A DNA stretch of 64,000 nt. Origin: Lunularia cruciata. Lineage: Eukaryota > Streptophyta > Marchantiopsida > Lunulariales > Lunulariaceae. Position numbers and translations under genes: made by a program. Positions 58,928-64,000 of the stretch are shown here, piece after piece. Under the pieces are notes generated by a model that was given only the letters and a program-made list of their open reading frames with translations, was not told the origin of the DNA and did not search any database. The stretch lies in NCBI GenBank assembly GCA_948567375.1, contig OX419755.1:13087001-13151000 (forward strand). Direction: 5' to 3'. Positions within the stretch are counted from its first letter, which is position 1. Every line of letters begins with the position of its first letter.

Positions 58928-61066
58928 TCACTGCTCTCTCTTTGAAAGTAACCCCAAGTACTTGAGCATGAACGTATACAAAAAGGCCGTCTCCTCGAGC
59001 TGGTCGAATCTTCCGGATTTCGATGAATGACCTGCACCCATGTCGCACTTGAATAGAACCACGTTATCATCTGTTTTCTTCTCCCGCAACTCCTTACTGA
59101 ACTTCGCAGGTTCCCAGTAGCCTACGCGAGAATCACGTAGACCCCCTGTTACCAAAGTGTGGAGATAACTCTGTGCTTGAACATTGTCTACAGGAGAGTA
59201 AGATACCATATAGCTGTAATACTCCTTCTTCGGGTTGCCCCATTCCTCCCACTCTCCTGTCGTCAAGGGAATCGATTCGTCCAGCGTAGTTGTCACTACA
59301 TCCACGAAGGACACTTCCGCAACTGCAACTGCGAATAAATCTGGCCTCATGTTCATCACAGCACCTATTAAAAGCCCTCCAGCACTCATGCCATGTATAC
59401 AAACCTTGTCTTTAGAGCCATATCTCTTCTGGATTCGAATTCAGCGGACGAGATGAAATCTGTGAAAGTATTCTTCTTGCTTAAAAGCTTTCCATCCTCA
59501 TACCACTTTCGGCCCATATTTCCACCTCGGATGTGAGCAATAGGAAACACAAATCCTCTATCAAGCAGAGAAAGCCTATTTGAATGGAAGTCAGCGTCAC
59601 TCGGAATCTCATAGGAGCTGTGACCATAAAGCAACAAAGGGTCACTGCCATCCAATTTCACCAAGTCTTTTCTGCACACCAAAGAAATAGGAATTGAAGC
59701 TCCATCGCTTGCTGTTGGCCACTCCCGGAGGATCTTATACTTGGTGGCATCAAAACCAACTATAACTGCTTGCACTTTCTTGAGAACTGTCTTCCCTGTA
59801 TTCATATCGTAATCATATACTGATGACAGTGTGGTCAAAGACCGTTAGATATATTGCATAACCGGTGAGTTAAATTGGCTAGATGCCAGCCAGACACCCT
59901 AAGTAGGTTCTGGGAACTCTACCCTTCTACCCTCACCAAGACTAGTTATGGGTTCCCCAACAGGAGGACGAGGGTACACAGTTATTATCACCGGTCCATT
60001 CTTACGCTCCTGCACAACATGGTCCTTTGAGGTCGAAACTCTCTGCAGTTTCGCACTTGGCCTGTGAGGAAGGAGCACAACTTGTGCAGGAAGATCGTCT
60101 ACCGGAAATACAAGAAGCTCAGAGTTGTAAAATTCTTCACTCCTTTTGGTGAGGAACAAATGATTTCTGGCATGACTTGCGGAAATGTCAACTCCATGGA
60201 CCCTTGGTGCCAAAAGCTCGAGCTCAGCATCCGGCTTGCTCTTGTCCATGAAGAGCACAAACTTTGCGCTTTTGCTTGCCGAGCTCACTAGCAAGTACCT
60301 TTCACTTTTGTAAGACCTAATGTCCAACCAAAGCTCTACACCTTTCTCATGGTAGACGCATTTGTCGAGGCCTGATCTGATTCAACCTTGTGCCGCCATA
60401 CCTTGTATGGCCGATAAGTTTCATCCTGATCCACGTAATATATAGTGTTATCGTCTCCCCGCTCTACTTCTTCTGTGGCTCCAGTGATCTTCGGTCCAAT
60501 CTCTTGCCCTGTTTCAATGTCGACTACACGAATGGTAAATATCTCATTTCCTGTGAAGTTCTCGCTCACCGCGAAACGTTTATGATCAGGATTACCATCA
60601 CGGCCCCAAATGAGTAAGACTTACGCTGTTTAGCCACCACATTCTCGTCGAGAAGGATAATCTCCTTTGGAGCTCCATCCCCTGTTTCCATAACTTTGTC
60701 CACACGTCCAGGACCCTCATCACCAAGGATTGCGCGTCTACAATGATGTTTATATTGCTTTCCTTCCAAGTCTCTCCTGTAGTAGAAGAACCCACATTTC
60801 CTCAAAGGTACACTGTTGCGAGCTTCATTGATCTTTGCCCTCATCTCCTTGTACAGTTTTTCTTGAAACTCCTTGGTACCTGCCATCACTGCATCTGTGT
60901 AATCGTTCTCTGCTTTCGGACAAGCTAGAACCTCCGAATCCTTTCTTGCATCATCCCGCAGCCAGAAATAATTACGCTCCCTAACATGTCCAAACATCTC
61001 CGTCACATGAGGGACTTTCTTCACCTCCGGCGGCTTCAAATCGACTTCCAGGCCCACCATTTCCAT
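58928..61066 (-). pseudogene. Oligopeptidase B / protease 2, broken copy, right arm
   Basis: Mirror of 5340-7478 with the ATG at 61066. It has the same three frameshifts, the same TAG and TAA, and the same intact Ser-Asp-His triad. Only a few coding differences were seen (for example Gly to Asp in the ERGDGNT stretch, Cys to Phe before PVDDLP, Pro to Ser in VAEVPFVD). Shared lesions mean the gene was already dead before the arms separated. Confidence 0.93.
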
Positions 61067-62185
61067 CGAAGCTTGTGGCTTGCTCAGGGACCCCTGATAA
61101 CGCAAGAACTTCACGTCTTGAGAACAGAGGAGCTCCTCAACCAACACCTCTGATCCCTCTCTTTATCTACTTCAGTCCGAAAAATCAAAACCGAAAAAGT
61201 CCGAAATCGAAACTGTGGATTGGTCAAAATTTCTTAGGGTGTCACCATCTCCAGAGTCCTCGTTCGTGCTGTGGGTTTGGTCAATCTTACGCTGTGGTAC
61301 AGAAGAAATATTATACTAATGAATACACCAGAGTTAGACTCTTGATTGAAGGAGGAAGCAATTGAACGTGGGGAGCTCGGTTGTTTGTTATAGTACCAAG
61401 ATTGTTGGAAGCAACGGACGTATCATGAGCTGGGCAGCAGTTATCTAGACCACCGCAAGGAACGTCGCTGGGGTAGCCTGGGAGTCCCATTAAGGACCCG
61501 TTATAATATCTCAGCCTAGGTGGATCTGAATACAAAGTAATCGCAGCTGAATTAGACTTGCAGTGTGTTTGACTAAAGAGGATTCGCACTCCCGGGTTCC
61601 TCAGCTCGAGAAACTCCTAGCCTATTGATTAGTGGCTCAAGATTGTCAAAACATTGCTGTTCCCAAGAAGACTAAACGACACAAGCAAGATTTCTAAAAC
61701 ACCGAATGCAGGACTTCTAATGCCAGCTCAAGGTACAAATGACGTCGGAGACAGAAGGCATCTAGAGAACGAGGCATCTATAGAAGATTCCGACCATTGC
61801 AAATCCTTGACTCGGACGTTCCACCGCACGTCTGCAAGAATTTGACCCAATAAATCAGTCGTTTTCAGAGAGACATTTGTGGCGCAAGATATCTGAACTA
61901 AGAATAGTTGGATGCAACTGTACATATTCTGTGATTATGTACTGCTCATTGAACAAGCTGAACGATATCAACTGGTTTTCCAATCAGGGAACCATAGCAT
62001 TGATCACGCAGGTCTAACTCAAAATGTGTAGCGAAATTTTGGCTTCTCAAATTCGCTGGCAACATTACGGAGTAAAACCAGGAAGGAAACCACTGAAGTT
62101 CGATTTCATCGAACTTTATTTCCATGAATTCGTTGTACCTCTGGGGTGGTGCCGAAGTACAGAGGTGCCCGACAGGGGGTACAAT
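61067..62185. other. Upstream region of the oligopeptidase pseudogene, right arm
   Basis: Mirror of about 4221-5339. Several short frames occur but no domain; no promoter element can be assigned with confidence. Confidence 0.45.
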
Positions 62186-62315
62186 GGTAAACAAACCGAT
62201 GCTAACCAAATGAGCATCATCACTCCTAGCAAGGGGTCTACCTGTAGCTAGCTCTAGCAGGTAGGTCCTTGCTAGGAATGAGGATATTCATTTGGTTAAC
62301 AGCGGTTTGTTTACC
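62186..62315. repeat. Foldback element, right arm
   Basis: Mirror of 4091-4220. The adjacent third module (mirror of 4004) has lost 11-12 bases: AGCAGC runs straight into CTTTGTACC near 62387. Confidence 0.75.
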
Positions 62316-62997
62316 TCTGTATCTTCGGTGAGCTAACTGGTGAGCCAACTGTAGGTAGGTCTACTAGGAATGATGGATTTGGTTAGCAGCCTTTGTACCT
62401 CTTGTCTTCACTCGGGTCCTCCTCTCTCCTCCCAATTCACTCTCCAGCAAGCTGTCCGCTGTCTCCGGTTTTTCTTCGTCCTCACTACAATTTGAGGACC
62501 GGTCTTTATCGACTAAATCTACTCAACAGGTCAGTGGTCAGTACAATCTTCCAAAACTGATTGACAGGCAAAAGTGGTCCGAAGGCACACTTTCAGACCG
62601 ATCATACTTGTCGATAAAGCATCGAATTCAAGTGCACGTGCACCTCGAATTGGTCAAGTCTACCTGACTTAATGTATTTGAAATCTAGCGAGTGAAGTGA
62701 AGGAACTTCAGGGGTTCGTAGCGTTATGGAGGACGAAGAGTTCCCTACAAAGTTTAGTCAATATTTGTGTCATTAATCCGACTACCATAGTTGGATGATC
62801 CGCCTTGCACTTGCTCAATTTAGTTGAGGTTGCTTCAGAGAACTGGTAGATTTAATTTGGAAGATTCTACATGTATATGGATCATCAAAGCGAAAATATC
62901 AGAAATGAATAGGTAGAACTACAACAGTAGGGAGTAAGTGTTTAACCATCGGAGGTCTTTGGATAGATTTTATTGGTTATAGTTTATTCTCATGTGA

Positions 62998-63000
<3 letters not shown>

Positions 63001-63038
<38 letters not shown>
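63001..63038. repeat. TA dinucleotide microsatellite (right arm)
   Basis: About 38 nt of uninterrupted TA; partner of 3359-3395. Confidence 0.97.
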
Positions 63039-63040
<2 letters not shown>

Positions 63041-63492
63041 TTTCAAAACGGAAACTACTTGATAGTTTCTTAACTTTTGACCTCATAACCACATATTAAA
63101 TTTATCTTTATGTCTTCACATATTAAGTGATTATCATGGTGGATGAATTCTTGTTTGTGTTTCCTCGAGTCCAATCGGAGATATAACAACCTTTACTCTA
63201 TTAAAAAAATTTGTTTTGTTTTGTTTAGATTCACAAATAGTTATATTTTTCCACACCGTTCTTGTTATTGGTGGATGGCAATGAAAAAAAAAACAATTTG
63301 ATAAGGTAATAAAGTGTTTTTGCTTGTCCTTATATGCATATACATTATCAACAAAATCTCTCATCAACTTTTTATGAATGGTTTAAGAATCTTATTCATG
63401 AACTTGATAAAAGGGTAGTTGATGCATTACAAAGACCAAAGTGTATTACTTGAAAATAAGTGTATTACAGATGATCAAATGTTGATGTTCTA

Positions 63493-63900
63493 GTGCAATG
63501 TTTATTTTATTATAATCACTATAACTATCAAAAAAGCTATACCATTCATTGCTTACAATGTCCTCCAAGATCTCATCACCAAAGTATGGTAAAGGATAAT
63601 AATACTTCTTGGTCAATACAGCTTGTTGAGCTTTTTGTAACTCAACACATCTTCAACGTTCCATTCTTCTTCACTATCATAATGAGGAAGATTTATTCAA
63701 AATTCTACACTTCATACATGAAGTATGTTTCTTTCCTTGACAAATATTGTTATTGGTGGGCTGATTTCCCTTTCCATTTGACAAATAACATTAGTTCAAT
63801 GCTCCAGCTCAATGGGATGCTCCTTGAAGGATACCAGATGCTTGTAACTGAAGGCAAAGACATGGATATATTTGCGTACATTTTCTCAAATCTTCCCTAA
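63493..63900 (+). CDS. Hypothetical open frame, right-arm copy
   Basis: Mirror of 2496-2903, 135 codons, non-ATG start, no recognised domain. Confidence 0.2.
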   Translation: MQCLFYYNHYNYQKSYTIHCLQCPPRSHHQSMVKDNNTSWSIQLVELFVTQHIFNVPFFFTIIMRKIYSKFYTSYMKYVSFLDKYCYWWADFPFHLTNNISSMLQLNGMLLEGYQMLVTEGKDMDIFAYIFSNLP

Positions 63901-64000
63901 TGCTCCAAAGTCACCTTCTACTACATTTGAGAGTGAGAATCCTTCTCTCGATCTCTTCTTTTATTGAAGATTTATTTGGATCATTGGGAAATCGAGGTTC

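Larger units (their letters stand above)
36399..64000 (-). repeat. Right arm of giant inverted duplication
   Basis: Reverse-complement counterpart of 2396-20909, with 9.12 kb extra at 41130-50300 where the left arm has suffered an LTR-LTR deletion. The arm starts at the gap and reaches the window end still matching, so the duplication probably continues outside. The right arm keeps the ancestral arrangement of nested elements. A private deletion of 11-12 bases is visible near 62387 beside the foldback. Confidence 0.93.

Overview
The window looks like repeat-rich nuclear DNA of a land plant, most likely a bryophyte-grade one. The reasons are a plant-type oligopeptidase B ('protease 2') pseudogene, split genes with GT/AG introns, an alpha/beta-hydrolase gene followed by leucine-rich-repeat sequence (recalling the hydrolase-NBS-LRR class known from liverworts), and Ty3/gypsy, chromovirus and LINE-like retroelements. 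The lineage call is inference; the individual features are read from sequence.

Layout. Positions 1-2395 are single-copy flank. Positions 2396-20909 and 36399-64000 are near-identical inverted copies (left and right arm). The right arm runs off the window end, and its inner edge abuts a run of exactly 200 N (36199-36398), so the inverted duplication may be real or a scaffolding artefact. The spacer 20910-36198 holds unique DNA: an unrecognised secretory-type gene fragment, a multi-exon alpha/beta-hydrolase gene with LRR sequence downstream, a tandem duplication, and a decayed LINE-like element.

Each arm carries, from outside in, an AT-rich flank with a TA microsatellite, a foldback element, the broken oligopeptidase B gene, dispersed repeats, and a large decayed Ty3/gypsy element ('element A') on the inner-to-outer strand. 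In the right arm element A still has gag, an aspartic-protease motif, a DNMT3/DRM-like cytosine-5 DNA methyltransferase, RT/RNase H, integrase and a C-terminal PHD finger. It is interrupted by a solo LTR (target duplication AGAGC) and by a complete chromodomain-bearing element ('element B', target duplication GATAT) of the same LTR family. In the left arm one recombination between LTRs deleted about 9.1 kb, including the methyltransferase and element B. It left one chimeric LTR with AGAGC on one side and GATAT on the other.

How it fits together: element A appears to be a retroelement that carried its own methylation writer and a histone-reader-like finger. Its decay is almost purely TAG/TGA stops with no TAA, as expected for deamination of CG/CHG-methylated DNA. 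Lesions shared by both arms predate the duplication; the 9.1-kb LTR deletion and several small indels came after it. No rRNA gene, intact tRNA gene or CRISPR array was seen.
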